Assembly: GCA_017478515.1 (NCBI GenBank)
Contig: JAFVDH010000003.1
Location: 1 to 40,927, forward strand
Length of the DNA stretch: 40,927 nt
Direction of reading: 5' to 3'
Source: a bacterium
Lineage (GTDB): Bacteria > Cyanobacteriota > Vampirovibrionia > Gastranaerophilales > Gastranaerophilaceae
The translations under genes and the position numbers were made by a program. The notes under the pieces are model-generated. The model did no database searches, was not told the DNA's origin, and saw nothing but the letters and a program-made list of their open reading frames with translations. Shown piece by piece: positions 14,931 through 24,179 of the stretch. Every line of letters begins with the position of its first letter. The stretch's first letter is position 1.

Positions 14931-15632
14931 CTACAAATCTTCAAATCCCGGGGAAGTTTGAGGCAAATCCTTATAACCGGCATTTGAGTGAACACTCTTT
15001 TTAATATATTTGTTAGAGTATCTGCCCTTAATAAAAAGTCGTTTAAGAGTATTTTCTCTTGTAGCAAGAGGGTGTGAGACTTTAGTTTCTTCAGGATAAA
15101 GTTCGCACATTTCGCACCATACAGCAGCCTCCATAGTCCAAGCGTAAGTTTCTTCCGCAAGAGAATTGTACTCATCTTGATGAAGAGCCTCATGGGCAAG
15201 CAGAGCCGCAAGTGCCGCAGGTGGAGCGTCGTAGTGGCAATTATTTATATAAATATACAATCTTGAGCCTTTTTTCCATCCTAGAGCATCGAATGACGCA
15301 TACTGCTCATTAATTGTTGACAAATCCTTGAACATAATTTTTACAGGTTTTTCAGTTAAGTTATAACCCAAAATAGCAGAACGAGAAAAATCAGCATTAG
15401 TATCTTTCATCATATCAAGAGCCACAGCAACATTTTCTTCTTTAGTTACTTTTTTATATTCTTTTTTTATAAGAGTTAAGTAATCATCATTAAATTTTTT
15501 TGGATACCCGATACGAGAAGCAGTAAAGGTAGGTGCACCGTTATCTTGTTTTGCATAACACTCTACAGGTGAAAAGGCAAATGATAACAATACAAAGGTA
15601 ATGGTGAAACAAATAATTTTTCTAAATCTCAT
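14931..15632 (-). CDS. Secreted putative zinc metallopeptidase (HExxH)
   Basis: 233 aa from the ATG at 15632, which has GGGAG 6 bases upstream; a longer frame begins at 15662 without such a site. Residues 1-27 form a signal peptide (MRFRKIICF, hydrophobic core, CYA cleavage). In the mature part LLAHEALHQDEYNSLAEETY shows HExxH followed 10-11 residues on by Glu-Glu, as in gluzincin-like peptidases, then AWTMEAAVWCEMCELYPEE. It should act in the periplasm or outside. No known family comes to mind beyond this motif; proteolysis is not proven. Confidence 0.65.
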   Translation of the reverse strand: MRFRKIICFTITFVLLSFAFSPVECYAKQDNGAPTFTASRIGYPKKFNDDYLTLIKKEYKKVTKEENVAVALDMMKDTNADFSRSAILGYNLTEKPVKIMFKDLSTINEQYASFDALGWKKGSRLYIYINNCHYDAPPAALAALLAHEALHQDEYNSLAEETYAWTMEAAVWCEMCELYPEETKVSHPLATRENTLKRLFIKGRYSNKYIKKSVHSNAGYKDLPQTSPGFEDL

Positions 15633-15808
15633 AAACTCTCCCAAAAATATGTATACTAACATTATAATTATTTATTTTTTGGTTTCAAGTTTATTATTTA
15701 TCATGGTAAAATATAAGTATCATATACAAAATATAATCTCAGAATTTTACACATACAAAATTAAATTTCAGCCGCATAAGTAATGAAAAGATTAGGGGGA
15801 AAAACTCA

Positions 15809-18800
15809 ATGACAATGCAATATGTACCGCTACATGTCCACACGGAATATTCATTACTTGACGGAGCAATAAGAATAAAAGATTATGTAAAATTTGCAAA
15901 AGAAAATAACATGCCGGCAGTAGCAATAACCGACCACGGAGTAATGTACGGAGATATGGAATTGTATACTACGGCAAAAGAAGAGGGGATAAAACCTCTT
16001 TTAGGTTGCGAATTTTATGTTCATGACGGAGATATAACGGTAAAGAATAATGTCCATAATCCATTATATCACCTTGTTTTAATAGCAAAAGACAAAACAG
16101 GCTACCAAAACATCGTAAAATTAACATCAACAGCATGGTGCGAGGGATTTTATTACAAACCTCGTATAAATTGGGAATTAATTGAAAAACACCACGAGGG
16201 ATTAATTTGTTTATCAGCATGCTTAGGCGGAGAAGTTTTACAAAGCCTTTTAAAGCATGAACCGGAGAAAGCAAGAGAGATAGCAAAAAAATATAAAGAT
16301 TTATTCGGAGAAGATTATTATATAGAACTTCAAGACCACGGGCTGGATGACCAAAAGAAAACAAATCCGGAATTAATACAGATAGCAAAAGAACTGGATA
16401 TAAAAATGGTCATAACAAATGACTCGCACTATTTGAAAAAACAAGATGCAGATATGCATGATACACTGCTTTGTATGAATACAAACAGTGCAAAGGATGA
16501 CCCTAACAGATTTCACTTTGAAGGAAACGAATTCTACGTAAAAACAGCCGAACAATTACGAGAAATTTTTAGCTGGATGGATGAAAAAACATTTGAAGAA
16601 TGTATAAAAAATACCGTAGACATAGCAGAGAAATGCCATCTAACACTGGAACTCGGGAAATCTCCGCTTCCTGCATACGAAGTACCCAAAAATCATACAT
16701 CAGAAACATACTTAAGCTATCTTGTTTTTGAGGGAATGAAAAAACGCTACGGCGAAATAACTCCCGAACTAAAACAAAGGGCAGAGTACGAATTAAGCGT
16801 AATAGACCAAATGGGTTTTGCTGCATACTTTTTGATTACATGGGATTTTATTCACTACGCAAAAACCCATGGAATACCTGTAGGTCCGGGAAGAGGTTCT
16901 GCCGCAGGCTCTGTTGTAGCATATGCTCTTGAAATTACAGACCTTGACCCGATAGAACACAAACTCTTGTTTGAAAGATTTTTAAACCCTGAACGTTTTA
17001 CAATGCCCGATATAGATATAGACTTTTGCATTGAAAGACGTGGAGAAGTAATAGATTATGTAACAAAAAAATACGGTGAAGATAAAGTCTGCCAAATCAT
17101 TACATTCGGTACATACGCAGCAAAAGCGGCATTTAAAGGCGTTGCAAGAATTCTGAGAATTCCTTTTGCAGACAGTAACAAAATGGCAGCACTAATAGAA
17201 CCATGTATTGAATACGCACTTACCCAAAACGATAAAGCAAAAACTCTTGGAGCGGCTATTCAATATGAGGGAAGCGAATTAAGACAGCTTTACGACGAAG
17301 ATAAGCAATTTATAATTGATATAGAAACAGGCAAAACTATCGGTATGAAAAAGTGGATAGACCTTGCCGTAGCAATAGAAGGGATTAAAAATAACACAGG
17401 AACACACGCAGCAGGAGTTATTATTGCACCAAAACCTCTTGACCAAATTCTTCCTGTACAACCGTCAAAAGACGGTATCGTTCAAACAGGTTATCCTCCG
17501 CACGACGTTACAGAAGTTCTAAGCCTTTTAAAAATGGACTTTTTAGGCCTAAGAAACTTGACAACAATTTACAAAACAGTTGATTTAATAGAAAAACGAA
17601 CAGGAAACAAAATCGCAATCAACGATATACCGCTTGACGACAGACCTGTATACGAAATGCTTATGCAGGGAGATACAGACGGAATATTTCAGCTTGAATC
17701 AGCAGGTATGAAAAACCTTGTAAAAAGACTAAGACCTGACGTATTTGAAGATTTAGGTGCTCTTGTTGCCTTGTTCAGACCCGGGCCGCTGGATTCGGGC
17801 ATGGTAGATGAATTTGTAGACAGAAAACACGGGAGAGTTCAGGTAACATATCCTCATCCGCTTTTAGAACCAGTGTTAAAAGATACATACGGAACAATTG
17901 TATATCAGGAACAAATTATGCAAGTCTTCCAAGTTCTTGCTGATTACTCACTGGGCCAAGCCGATATGGTCAGACGTATGATGGGTAAGAAAAAAATTGA
18001 AGAAATGCAAAAACAAAAAGGCAAATTTATTGAAAATTCTGCCCGTCACGGAATGAGTGCAAAAGACGCAACAGATTTATTTGAAAAAATAGAAAAATTC
18101 GCATCATACTGCTTTAACCGAAGCCACTCTGCCGCATACGCATTTGTTGCATATCAAACAGCATATTTGAAAGCACATTATCCCGTAGAATATTTAGCAT
18201 GCCTTTTATCAAGTGTTTCTACAGATGCAGAAAAAACCGCTCTTTACATAGAAGAAGCCCTAAAAAAAGGCATAAAAGTTCTGCCTCCTGATATAAATAA
18301 ATCATATGCAGAATTTTATCCTGACGGAGAAAATATTCGTTTTGGATTGGCATCAATAAAACAAGTAGGAGAAGTTGTCGTAGATTTAATAATAAAAGAA
18401 AGAGAAGAAAACGGAGAATTTAAGTCAATCTATGATTTTTGTAAAAGAATTGACCCAAAAGCGACAAATAAAAGAGTTTTAGAGGGGCTTATAAAAGCAG
18501 GAGCATTTGCAAATATAGAGAAAAGCAGAAAACAACTTATGGAAAATATAGAATACATAGTTGCCACGGCCTCTCGTGAAGCAAAACAAAAAGAATCAGG
18601 TCAAGTAAGCCTTTTTGCGGGACTTGACAGCGAAGAAATTATGGGAACACAGTTTAAGCTTTCAGGTACAGACGAGGAATATCCGCAAAGAGAACTTCAA
18701 AACTTTGAAAAAGAATTTTTGGGATTTTACGTAAGCTCTCATCCGCTTTCAAGCATAAAAGACAAACTGCCTTATCTTGCAACACACAAAATTGCAGAAC

Positions 18801-19336
18801 TAAAGGGATATGATACTGAAAAACCGGTGACTATATGCGGGCTAATTTCTGCAGCAAAACAAATTCCTACAAAAAGAGACCCGTCAAAATTTATAAAAAT
18901 TTGTACGATAGAAGATTTGACAAGCAAAATGGAAATTGTCTGCTTTAATAACAAGTTAGCGGATTTCGGAGAATTTTTGCAAGCAGAACAGAGGGTAATA
19001 GTAACAGGAAAAATAAATTACAGAGACGATGACGAAAACAAAGAGAATCCAAGCATAATTGTAGATAACGTTACGCCCGTTGACAATTGTAATATTATGA
19101 CTGTTGAATTACTAACAGAATTACCTTATGAAGAAATAGTTGCAATAAAAGATGTTATGGTACAGAATACGGGATTTGACCCTGTAGTATTGAAATTGAA
19201 TGACGAATACGCAGGAGAAACAAAAATTTTAACATCATCACATTTTTGGGTAAATGCAACAAATGATTTAGCTAAAAAACTAAAAAATATATTTGCGGAC
19301 AAAGTTGACGTATCAATAACATCCATTGATAACTAA
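15809..19336 (+). CDS. dnaE: DNA polymerase III subunit alpha
   Basis: 1175 aa, usual for DnaE. The PHP domain is at the start (HVHTEYSLLDGAIRI, DHGVMYG, LSACLGGE, TNDSHYL). The palm has GPGRGSAAGSVVAYAL (about 357-372) and PDIDIDF (about 400-406) with the catalytic Asp residues. NRSHSAAYAFVAYQTAYLKA (about 770) is typical. A C-terminal OB fold (VTICGLISAAKQ on) and tail domain follow. A GGGGG precedes the start by about 9 bases. It is the replicative polymerase, apparently monocistronic with its own terminator. No intein or split. Confidence 0.98.
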   Translation: MTMQYVPLHVHTEYSLLDGAIRIKDYVKFAKENNMPAVAITDHGVMYGDMELYTTAKEEGIKPLLGCEFYVHDGDITVKNNVHNPLYHLVLIAKDKTGYQNIVKLTSTAWCEGFYYKPRINWELIEKHHEGLICLSACLGGEVLQSLLKHEPEKAREIAKKYKDLFGEDYYIELQDHGLDDQKKTNPELIQIAKELDIKMVITNDSHYLKKQDADMHDTLLCMNTNSAKDDPNRFHFEGNEFYVKTAEQLREIFSWMDEKTFEECIKNTVDIAEKCHLTLELGKSPLPAYEVPKNHTSETYLSYLVFEGMKKRYGEITPELKQRAEYELSVIDQMGFAAYFLITWDFIHYAKTHGIPVGPGRGSAAGSVVAYALEITDLDPIEHKLLFERFLNPERFTMPDIDIDFCIERRGEVIDYVTKKYGEDKVCQIITFGTYAAKAAFKGVARILRIPFADSNKMAALIEPCIEYALTQNDKAKTLGAAIQYEGSELRQLYDEDKQFIIDIETGKTIGMKKWIDLAVAIEGIKNNTGTHAAGVIIAPKPLDQILPVQPSKDGIVQTGYPPHDVTEVLSLLKMDFLGLRNLTTIYKTVDLIEKRTGNKIAINDIPLDDRPVYEMLMQGDTDGIFQLESAGMKNLVKRLRPDVFEDLGALVALFRPGPLDSGMVDEFVDRKHGRVQVTYPHPLLEPVLKDTYGTIVYQEQIMQVFQVLADYSLGQADMVRRMMGKKKIEEMQKQKGKFIENSARHGMSAKDATDLFEKIEKFASYCFNRSHSAAYAFVAYQTAYLKAHYPVEYLACLLSSVSTDAEKTALYIEEALKKGIKVLPPDINKSYAEFYPDGENIRFGLASIKQVGEVVVDLIIKEREENGEFKSIYDFCKRIDPKATNKRVLEGLIKAGAFANIEKSRKQLMENIEYIVATASREAKQKESGQVSLFAGLDSEEIMGTQFKLSGTDEEYPQRELQNFEKEFLGFYVSSHPLSSIKDKLPYLATHKIAELKGYDTEKPVTICGLISAAKQIPTKRDPSKFIKICTIEDLTSKMEIVCFNNKLADFGEFLQAEQRVIVTGKINYRDDDENKENPSIIVDNVTPVDNCNIMTVELLTELPYEEIVAIKDVMVQNTGFDPVVLKLNDEYAGETKILTSSHFWVNATNDLAKKLKNIFADKVDVSITSIDN

Positions 19337-19355
19337 AAATAAACTATAACAAGAA

Positions 19356-19385
19356 AGAGGCTTTAAATATTTAAAGCCTCTTCAT
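19356..19385. terminator. Bidirectional terminator between dnaE and lpxA
   Basis: GAGGCTTTAAAT (19357-19368) and ATTTAAAGCCTC (19369-19380) are perfect inverted halves with short pyrimidine tails on both sides. It separates the convergent dnaE and lpxA genes. Confidence 0.75.
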
Positions 19386-19401
19386 ATAATATATTTTTAT
19401 A

Positions 19402-20202
19402 CTATAATCCCGAAGCCTCCAGAGATTTATGAGATTTCAAAACAACACCACGTTTTGAAGACTCAATAAAGTCAATCATTTTCTCAATATAAGCATTCAT
19501 AGGTATTTCTGATTTAATTTTTTCAATTGCTTGAGAAGTGTTAAATTCAGGAGAAACAAGCAATTTCAAAGCTTCGTTCATATGAAGTCTGTCATCTTTG
19601 TCAACACCACGGCGTCTTAAAGCAACAACATTTAAACCGCTTGGAACAGGAGGTCTGCCCTCGCCTTTAGAATAAGGTAAAATATCTTGACGAGTAGCAG
19701 AAAAACCGCTAACAATAGCCATTTCACCAACTCTGCAATTTTGATGGAAAACAGTCATGCCGCCAAGCCATGCACCAAAATCAACATGGCAATGACCGCC
19801 AAGTGTAGCAAGATTTGCCATTATAACCTGATTACCTATAACACAGTTGTGTGCCACATGAGAGCCAACCATAAGCAAACACTTTTCGCCTATTCTGGTT
19901 GTAAAATCGCCGCATGCTGCACCTCTGTGTACAGTAACATTTTCTTTAATAATTGTACCGTTACCGATAACAACCTTTGTAGGTTCACCTTTGTAGCCCA
20001 AATCCTGAGGTTCAGAACCGATTGTTGCAAATGGACTTATTGTACAATCTTCGCCTATTTCAGCAAATTCTACATATGCATTTGCAATAACTCTTGTTCT
20101 ACTGCCAATTTTTACATTTTCACCGATAACTACATTAGGCCCAATTATTGCATCATCCGCAATTTCAGCCGTGGGATGTATTATAGCCGTTTTATCTATC
20201 AT
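19402..20202 (-). CDS. lpxA: UDP-N-acetylglucosamine O-acyltransferase
   Basis: 266 aa from the ATG at 20202 (MIDKTAIIHPTAEIADDAII). AAGGA lies about 11 bases upstream; an in-frame ATG six codons earlier is less likely. The N-terminal two thirds are left-handed beta-helix hexapeptide repeats, with GSHVAHNCVIG (catalytic His region) and GGMTVFHQNCRVG. The C-terminal helices follow RRRGVDKDDR. It is the first step of lipid A synthesis: transfer of a hydroxyacyl chain from ACP to UDP-GlcNAc. Last gene of the operon that starts at dapB. Confidence 0.96.
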   Translation of the reverse strand: MIDKTAIIHPTAEIADDAIIGPNVVIGENVKIGSRTRVIANAYVEFAEIGEDCTISPFATIGSEPQDLGYKGEPTKVVIGNGTIIKENVTVHRGAACGDFTTRIGEKCLLMVGSHVAHNCVIGNQVIMANLATLGGHCHVDFGAWLGGMTVFHQNCRVGEMAIVSGFSATRQDILPYSKGEGRPPVPSGLNVVALRRRGVDKDDRLHMNEALKLLVSPEFNTSQAIEKIKSEIPMNAYIEKMIDFIESSKRGVVLKSHKSLEASGL

Positions 20203-20224
20203 TTTCCAAATTCCTTCCAATACA

Positions 20225-20267
20225 AAAATACATTTCTTATTTTATTATAAATGAAGAAATGTATTTT
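20225..20267 (-). promoter_or_regulatory. Perfect 14-bp stem-loop between fabZ and lpxA
   Basis: AAAATACATTTCTT (20225-20238) pairs with AAGAAATGTATTTT (20254-20267) across a 15-base loop. On the minus strand the 3' arm ends in a T run (TTTTTG). It is built like a terminator or attenuator and could lower lpxA expression relative to the upstream genes, or protect the mRNA end. Confidence 0.65.
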
Positions 20268-20304
20268 GAGAAAAATTTTATATAAGTTTAATATCTTAAA
20301 GAGC

Positions 20305-20745
20305 CTACTTCATACAAACAGTCAAATCAGCCTCTACAACAACTTTTCCATCAACATAGCCAACGGCATGAGATTTACCGATAGGGCCTTTAACTTTTGT
20401 CAACGTAATTTCCATTTCTAATTTATCACCAGGTCTTACGATATTTTTAAATCTAACATTATCAACAGCGGCAAATAAAGCCAATTTACCTTTAAACTGT
20501 TCCATAGTACACAAAATAGGTGCTGCACATTGAGCCATGGCCTCAATTTGCAATACCCCAGGCATTATAGGATTTCCAGGAAAATGACCTTGAAAAAATG
20601 GTTCATTAAATGTTAAATTTTTATACCCTTTTGAATATTTACCTGAAACACATTCCGTTATTCTGTCAACCAGCAAAAACGGATATCTATGTGGTATCAT
20701 CTCCATTATTTGCATTGTATCGTAAGATAATATTTCTTCTGTCAT
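20305..20745 (-). CDS. fabZ: 3-hydroxyacyl-ACP dehydratase FabZ
   Basis: 146 aa hot-dog fold. The active-site loop GHFPGNPIMPGVLQIEAMAQ has His54 and Glu68; the N-terminal IPHRYPFLLVDRI is also conserved. It dehydrates hydroxyacyl-ACP in fatty-acid synthesis, competing with LpxA for the same substrate. It sits between lpxC and lpxA and is not fused to lpxC as it is in some other phyla. Confidence 0.97.
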   Translation of the reverse strand: MTEEILSYDTMQIMEMIPHRYPFLLVDRITECVSGKYSKGYKNLTFNEPFFQGHFPGNPIMPGVLQIEAMAQCAAPILCTMEQFKGKLALFAAVDNVRFKNIVRPGDKLEMEITLTKVKGPIGKSHAVGYVDGKVVVEADLTVCMK

Positions 20746-20760
20746 AATTTTCTCCTATAT

Positions 20761-21576
20761 TTATATTTCAACCAATTTATCTTTTAATTCTCTTGCTACT
20801 ATCGCATGCACTGCATGACCTGCTTCCTTTACAATTATTTGAGCTTTAAAATTAAGAGGATTACAACCTGTTAAATACAAATCGCCTATTAAATCTAAAA
20901 TTTTGTGTTTTACAGGCTCTGATACGGAACGCAAAGCCGTCGTATAACCATCATCTTTCAATCCCACGGTATTATCATAGGTCACACCTCTGGCAAAACC
21001 CAAAAGCTGATATTTTTTCAAATCTTTTAGGAAACCAAACGTTCTTGCTTCAATAATTTCATCTTCTTTAGATTTATTATGGAAACTTACCCAGCGATTT
21101 TTCAAATCTGTGTGGTCATAATTTACAGAATAAGAAATATACAATTCCTTATCAGGAACAACTATGAGGGAGGTTTTACCGTTCAAATAATAAACAGGTT
21201 CACTTACTGTATAGTTAGGCTGTTTTGATTTTTTAATGCCGGCCTTTTTAAACAATTTAACCCATTCAAGAGAACTACCGTCTAAAATAGGCATTTCATA
21301 GTTAGAAACATGAACATCAATGGAATTTATACCGCAAAAGGCACATGCCGCCATAAAATGTTCAATAAGCATAACTTTATCTTTATTCTTGTTGCCTATA
21401 GTAACACAATGGTCTGTAGAAACTAAATTATCCACATGGGCAATAACAGGTTCTGTTGAATTTTTTACAAAAAATCTTATTTGAGAAAGCTCGTTTGGAA
21501 TAATTTCAACAGAAGTATCCTGATTTTTCATCAAGCTGTTGCCTGTTACATTAATTATTTTTGAAACAGTTCCCAT
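20761..21576 (-). CDS. lpxC: UDP-3-O-acyl-N-acetylglucosamine deacetylase
   Basis: 271 aa. Zinc and catalytic residues are in place: Glu72-His73 in MLIEHFMAA, His224 and Asp228 in KHKILDLIGD, and His254/His257 in AGHAVHAI. The usual GGSLDN loop is FARGVTYDNTV here, a variation worth noting. Shorter than the E. coli enzyme. It catalyses the committed step of lipid A synthesis. Its ATG overlaps the lpxD stop by one base (TAATG), so translation is coupled. Confidence 0.95.
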   Translation of the reverse strand: MGTVSKIINVTGNSLMKNQDTSVEIIPNELSQIRFFVKNSTEPVIAHVDNLVSTDHCVTIGNKNKDKVMLIEHFMAACAFCGINSIDVHVSNYEMPILDGSSLEWVKLFKKAGIKKSKQPNYTVSEPVYYLNGKTSLIVVPDKELYISYSVNYDHTDLKNRWVSFHNKSKEDEIIEARTFGFLKDLKKYQLLGFARGVTYDNTVGLKDDGYTTALRSVSEPVKHKILDLIGDLYLTGCNPLNFKAQIIVKEAGHAVHAIVARELKDKLVEI

Positions 21577-22664
21577 TAATCTTCTGTATCCTCTAAAAAT
21601 CCTTTTAATAAAGGTTCGTATTTTCTGAATTTAGCAATCAATTCACCTGCGTCTTTGATAGTTTTAAGCTTTTTAATAAATTCTTTTTTAGGAACGGCAG
21701 GAATACCTACGATAATAGATTTTGCAGGGAATGATTTAGAAACACCTGCTTTAGCTGCGACAATAGAATCACTTCCAATTCTCAAGTGGTCAGCAAAACC
21801 TGCCTGACCTGCAATTACAACCCTGTCTTCAATTACACAGCTGCCTGCTATACCAACTTGTGATACAATCAAACAACCTTTACCAATACGGCAGTTATGA
21901 CCAATCATAACAAGGTCGTCAATTTTTGTATTGTCTCCAATAGTTGTATTTTCAATAGTACCACGGTCTATAGTAGTATTAGCACCAATTTCTACGTTGT
22001 TGCCGATGACAACCGAACCTAAAGATGGGATTTTAAAAATAACTTGCTCAGTTTTTTCTTCCAACTCTTTACCTTGTCTTGCTTGTTCAATATTATCAGG
22101 ATTTTCGGTTACAAAGCTAAAACCGTCAGCACCTAATGAAACACCGTTATGGAAAATACAATCCTTACCGACTTTTACTCTTGCACCGATGTTAATACCT
22201 GAATGCAAGAAACAATTATCACCAAGTTCAACATTTTCACCGATATAGCAGTTAGCCAAAATTCTTGTTTTTGCACCAATCTTAGCATTAGCAGCAACAA
22301 CAACATTAGGCCCGATTTTAACACCTTCGCCAAGCTGAGCAGTAGGGTCAATTACAGCAGTCGGGTGAACACCGTCATTAACTTTTGGTTCTTCATAGAA
22401 TAAAGTAAGCAGTTTCATCATAGCCAATCGTGGTCTTTCAACTTCAATTGTTGTCAATCTGTCATATGATACGCCAAGAGGGACTAAAGCTGCTTTTGCT
22501 TTTGTTTTTGCAAGATTTTCTATTTCTTCTTCTTCAAAAGCAAGCGCCAATGTATTGGCATCAGCCAATAACGGTGGTGCAATCATTGATACTTCGGCAT
22601 CTTCAACCTTATTCAACATACCGCCTACTATTTGTGCAATCTCTTCAACTTTAAACTTTGCCAT
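21576..22664 (-). CDS. lpxD: UDP-3-O-acylglucosamine N-acyltransferase
   Basis: 362 aa. An N-terminal uridine-binding domain (MAKFKVEEIAQIVGG on) is followed by a long hexapeptide beta-helix with DGFSFV, MIGHNCRIG and GQAGFADHLRIG typical of LpxD, and a C-terminal helix. It adds the second acyl chain in lipid A synthesis. The order lpxD-lpxC-fabZ-lpxA differs from E. coli, where lpxC is elsewhere. Confidence 0.96.
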   Translation of the reverse strand: MAKFKVEEIAQIVGGMLNKVEDAEVSMIAPPLLADANTLALAFEEEEIENLAKTKAKAALVPLGVSYDRLTTIEVERPRLAMMKLLTLFYEEPKVNDGVHPTAVIDPTAQLGEGVKIGPNVVVAANAKIGAKTRILANCYIGENVELGDNCFLHSGINIGARVKVGKDCIFHNGVSLGADGFSFVTENPDNIEQARQGKELEEKTEQVIFKIPSLGSVVIGNNVEIGANTTIDRGTIENTTIGDNTKIDDLVMIGHNCRIGKGCLIVSQVGIAGSCVIEDRVVIAGQAGFADHLRIGSDSIVAAKAGVSKSFPAKSIIVGIPAVPKKEFIKKLKTIKDAGELIAKFRKYEPLLKGFLEDTED

Positions 22665-22674
22665 CTAAATCTCC

Positions 22675-23148
22675 TTAATTATGATTATTCATTTTATTTA
22701 TTATATTTGTAGTTGATTTACCCTCAACAAATGTTATTAATTCAAGTTTTATATTATTTTTTATAATCACATCCGCCTCGGGTAACGTTTCCAGCGTATA
22801 ATCTCCGCCTTTTGTATGTACATTTGGTTTAATAATATCCAACAAATCTCTTGGAGTATCTTCATCAAATATTACCACATAATCTACGCAAGATAAAGCA
22901 CATAAAATTTCAGCCCTATCATGTTCATTGTTTAAGGGTCTCGACTCGCCTTTCAAGCGTTTAACAGAGTTATCGGAATTTAACATAACAATAAGAATAT
23001 CTCCAAAAGATTTTGACTTTTGAAGATAACGAACATGCCCGACATGAAGCAAATCAAAACAGCCGTTTGTAGTAACGATTGACTTACCATCACTGCGAAG
23101 TGTTTTTATTACATCCAATAAATTTTCTTTTTCAACTAAGTTAAACAT
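22675..23148 (-). CDS. ADP-heptose synthase, adenylyltransferase domain (RfaE2/HldE2-type)
   Basis: 157 aa, only the nucleotidyltransferase half. TTNGCFDLLHVGHVRYLQ has the HxGH motif, and NSDNSVKRLKGESRPLNN and the late FVEGKSTTNII follow the family. It makes ADP-glycero-manno-heptose for the LPS core. The kinase half is a separate gene elsewhere, as in many non-enterics. It is placed between asd and lpxD, 2 bases after asd, clearly within the operon. Confidence 0.92.
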   Translation of the reverse strand: MFNLVEKENLLDVIKTLRSDGKSIVTTNGCFDLLHVGHVRYLQKSKSFGDILIVMLNSDNSVKRLKGESRPLNNEHDRAEILCALSCVDYVVIFDEDTPRDLLDIIKPNVHTKGGDYTLETLPEADVIIKNNIKLELITFVEGKSTTNIINKMNNHN

Positions 23149-23150
23149 TT

Positions 23151-24167
23151 TTAATATAATCCTTGTTCAATTACCAATTTTGCAAGTCTTACAGTATTTA
23201 GAGCCGCACCAATTCTAAGGTTATCAGCGACACAGAAGAATGAAATACCATTTTCAAAAGCAAGACATTTTCTTATTCTGCCCACATAAACAGGGTCTTT
23301 TCCTGCAGCCTCGGTCGGTACAGGATAAACGTAATTATCCGTATCATCAACAACTTCAACTCCGTAAGCATTTTTCAAAACTTCTGTCACAGACTCTTTG
23401 GTTACAGGGAGTTCAAACTCAACATCAACAGCTTCGCTGTGGCTTACAAAAACAGGTACACGAACAGCCGTACATGTAATTGGTAAATTTTCATCTAAGT
23501 GAAGAATTTTTTTAGTTTCTCTTACAACTTTCATTTCTTCGTTAGTATAACCGTTATCACAGAATATATCTATCTGCGGAATACAGTTAAAGGCAATATC
23601 TTTTTTAAAAGCAGACGGTTCAAATTTTTCGTCATTTAAACTTGCTTTTGTTGACTCTTTTAATTCGTTAATAGCTTTTAAACCCGCACCTGATACTGAT
23701 TGATATGTAGAAACAATTAGTCTTTTTATTTTAAATGCTTTATTTAAGGGTTCAAGAGCAAGCATTAACTGAGAAGTTGAACAGTTAGGATTTGCTATAA
23801 TACCTTTATGAGATTTCAAATCTCCATCATTAACGCCTGCAATAACAAGCGGAACATCTTTATCCATTCTAAAAGCACTTGAATTATCAATAATAACTCC
23901 GCCTCTTTTAACAATTTCAGGAGCAAATAACTTGCTTGTAGAACCGCCCGCTGATGCCAAAACGACATTTACACCGTCAAAACTTTCAGGAACAGCCTCT
24001 TCCACAGTATATTCTTTTCCATCGAATTCCAATTTTGTTCCTGCCGATTTTTTACTTGATAAAAATTTTATCGAATTATAAGGAACTTCAAGTTCTTTTA
24101 AAATTTCTAAAATATGTCTTCCAACAACACCTGTTGCACCTAAAACCGCTAAATTAGCTTTTGTCAT
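23151..24167 (-). CDS. asd: Aspartate-semialdehyde dehydrogenase
   Basis: 338 aa. GATGVVGRHI (10-19) binds NADP, NPNCSTSQLM holds the active Cys129, SGAG follows, and RVPVFVSHSEAV has the catalytic-site His. It reduces aspartyl phosphate to the semialdehyde, the precursor of DAP, lysine, threonine and methionine. AGGAGA lies 8 bases ahead of the ATG. It follows dapB by 12 bases. Confidence 0.97.
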   Translation of the reverse strand: MTKANLAVLGATGVVGRHILEILKELEVPYNSIKFLSSKKSAGTKLEFDGKEYTVEEAVPESFDGVNVVLASAGGSTSKLFAPEIVKRGGVIIDNSSAFRMDKDVPLVIAGVNDGDLKSHKGIIANPNCSTSQLMLALEPLNKAFKIKRLIVSTYQSVSGAGLKAINELKESTKASLNDEKFEPSAFKKDIAFNCIPQIDIFCDNGYTNEEMKVVRETKKILHLDENLPITCTAVRVPVFVSHSEAVDVEFELPVTKESVTEVLKNAYGVEVVDDTDNYVYPVPTEAAGKDPVYVGRIRKCLAFENGISFFCVADNLRIGAALNTVRLAKLVIEQGLY

Positions 24168-24179
24168 TTATTTATTCTC

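Noticed and set aside
12242..19336. Possible inteins in dnaB or dnaE
   Set aside because: Both proteins have normal lengths and their conserved motifs follow each other at the usual distances.
19687..20250. 187-codon open frame antisense to lpxA, rich in Cys and Asn
   Set aside because: It is a mirror of the lpxA beta-helix coding sequence; lpxA has clear motifs over its whole length.
20305..21576. An lpxC-fabZ fusion as in some other phyla
   Set aside because: Each gene has its own stop and start, with a 15-base gap between them.
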